From NCBI GenBank assembly GCA_018398765.1, contig JAHBMJ010001901.1, positions 62,698 through 108,213 of the forward strand: DNA of 45,516 nucleotides. The letters are read 5' to 3'. Each line of letters starts with the position of its first letter. Positions within the stretch are counted from its first letter, which is position 1. The position numbers and the translations under genes are program-made. The DNA comes from Chromera velia. Taxonomy: Eukaryota > Sar > Chromeraceae. Positions 45,255-45,516 of this stretch are shown one piece after another. The notes under the pieces are model-generated. The model was not told where the DNA came from and searched no databases. It worked only from the letters and a program-made list of their open reading frames with translations.

Positions 45255-45516
45255 CTGCAGTGCAAATCAATTGAATAGAGGGAGGGAGGTGAGCATGGGT
45301 ATGTTCATCATCATCCTGCATGGAGTGATCGTACACACAGAAGAAAAAGTTCCGTGGAGTCGCGGTGAGGACGGAAGAATCCGATCTTAGAAGGCGACAG
45401 ACAGACGGACTATATGTTTTTGCCCCTCCTCTTCTTCATGAAAAGACAGACAGGCAGACAGACAGACCCACGGATGCAGAGCCAGCTTGCCCAAACTCCC
45501 CCCCCCCCCCCCCCCC
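45255..45516. other. CWC22 upstream intron sequence and window end in poly-C
   Basis: On the CWC22 strand this should be intron leading to exon 45208-45254. I cannot place the preceding exon. It holds CAGA repeats (about 45395 and 45445-45467) and ends in an 18-C run, which is probably a contig break. Confidence 0.5.

Overview
This is nuclear DNA of an intron-rich eukaryote, most likely a unicellular alga or protist. The evidence is spliced genes with many short exons and GT...AG (once GC...AG) introns full of simple repeats, several leucine-rich-repeat and ankyrin genes, and a decayed Ty3/gypsy retrotransposon. A chromerid alveolate such as Chromera velia would fit (LRR/ANK abundance, clustered TGCATGCA sites like those bound by ApiAP2 factors), but this is an inference and no marker in the window settles it. 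The sequence carries gaps (n) at 7935, 9698-9704 and 28946. All three gaps, and the right-hand end of the window, lie in poly-C runs.

Layout. 2-1933 (+) is the 3' part of an LRR gene with an acidic SET/DSE tail. 2233-3593 looks like a non-autonomous hAT-type DNA transposon. 4405-8813 (-) is a seven-exon JmjC-domain oxygenase gene, disturbed by an 813-bp exact duplication around a gap. It is head-to-head, across about 550 bp, with a 17-exon gene at 9362-17349 (+) for the U4/U6.U5 tri-snRNP protein USP39/Sad1. I rebuilt the USP39 gene exon by exon, and every junction is phase-consistent. 18561-20732 (-) is an ankyrin protein whose middle is a 19-copy, 42-bp minisatellite. 22446-28110 (-) is a very long Ser/Arg/Pro-rich protein I do not recognise. 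28956-29135 (+) is an orphan last exon of another LRR gene beside a gap. 30762-37844 is a full-length but dead Ty3/gypsy element on the - strand with two 423-bp LTRs. 38863-45254 (-) is the spliceosome factor CWC22, lacking its 5' end at the window edge.

Two of the well-identified host genes (USP39/Sad1 and CWC22) are core pre-mRNA splicing proteins. The introns in the window also have an unusual 5' splice site: about half carry C at +3 (GTCAGT, GTCGGT, GTCCGT) instead of the usual A/G.

The strongest unexplained signal is in the retrotransposon. Its two LTRs differ at 23 sites and an internal 322-bp tandem duplication differs at 22 sites, and all 45 differences are transitions. The ankyrin minisatellite in the same window has 3 transversions among 7 differences. 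This suggests a repeat-directed or methylation-driven C-to-T decay of the element.
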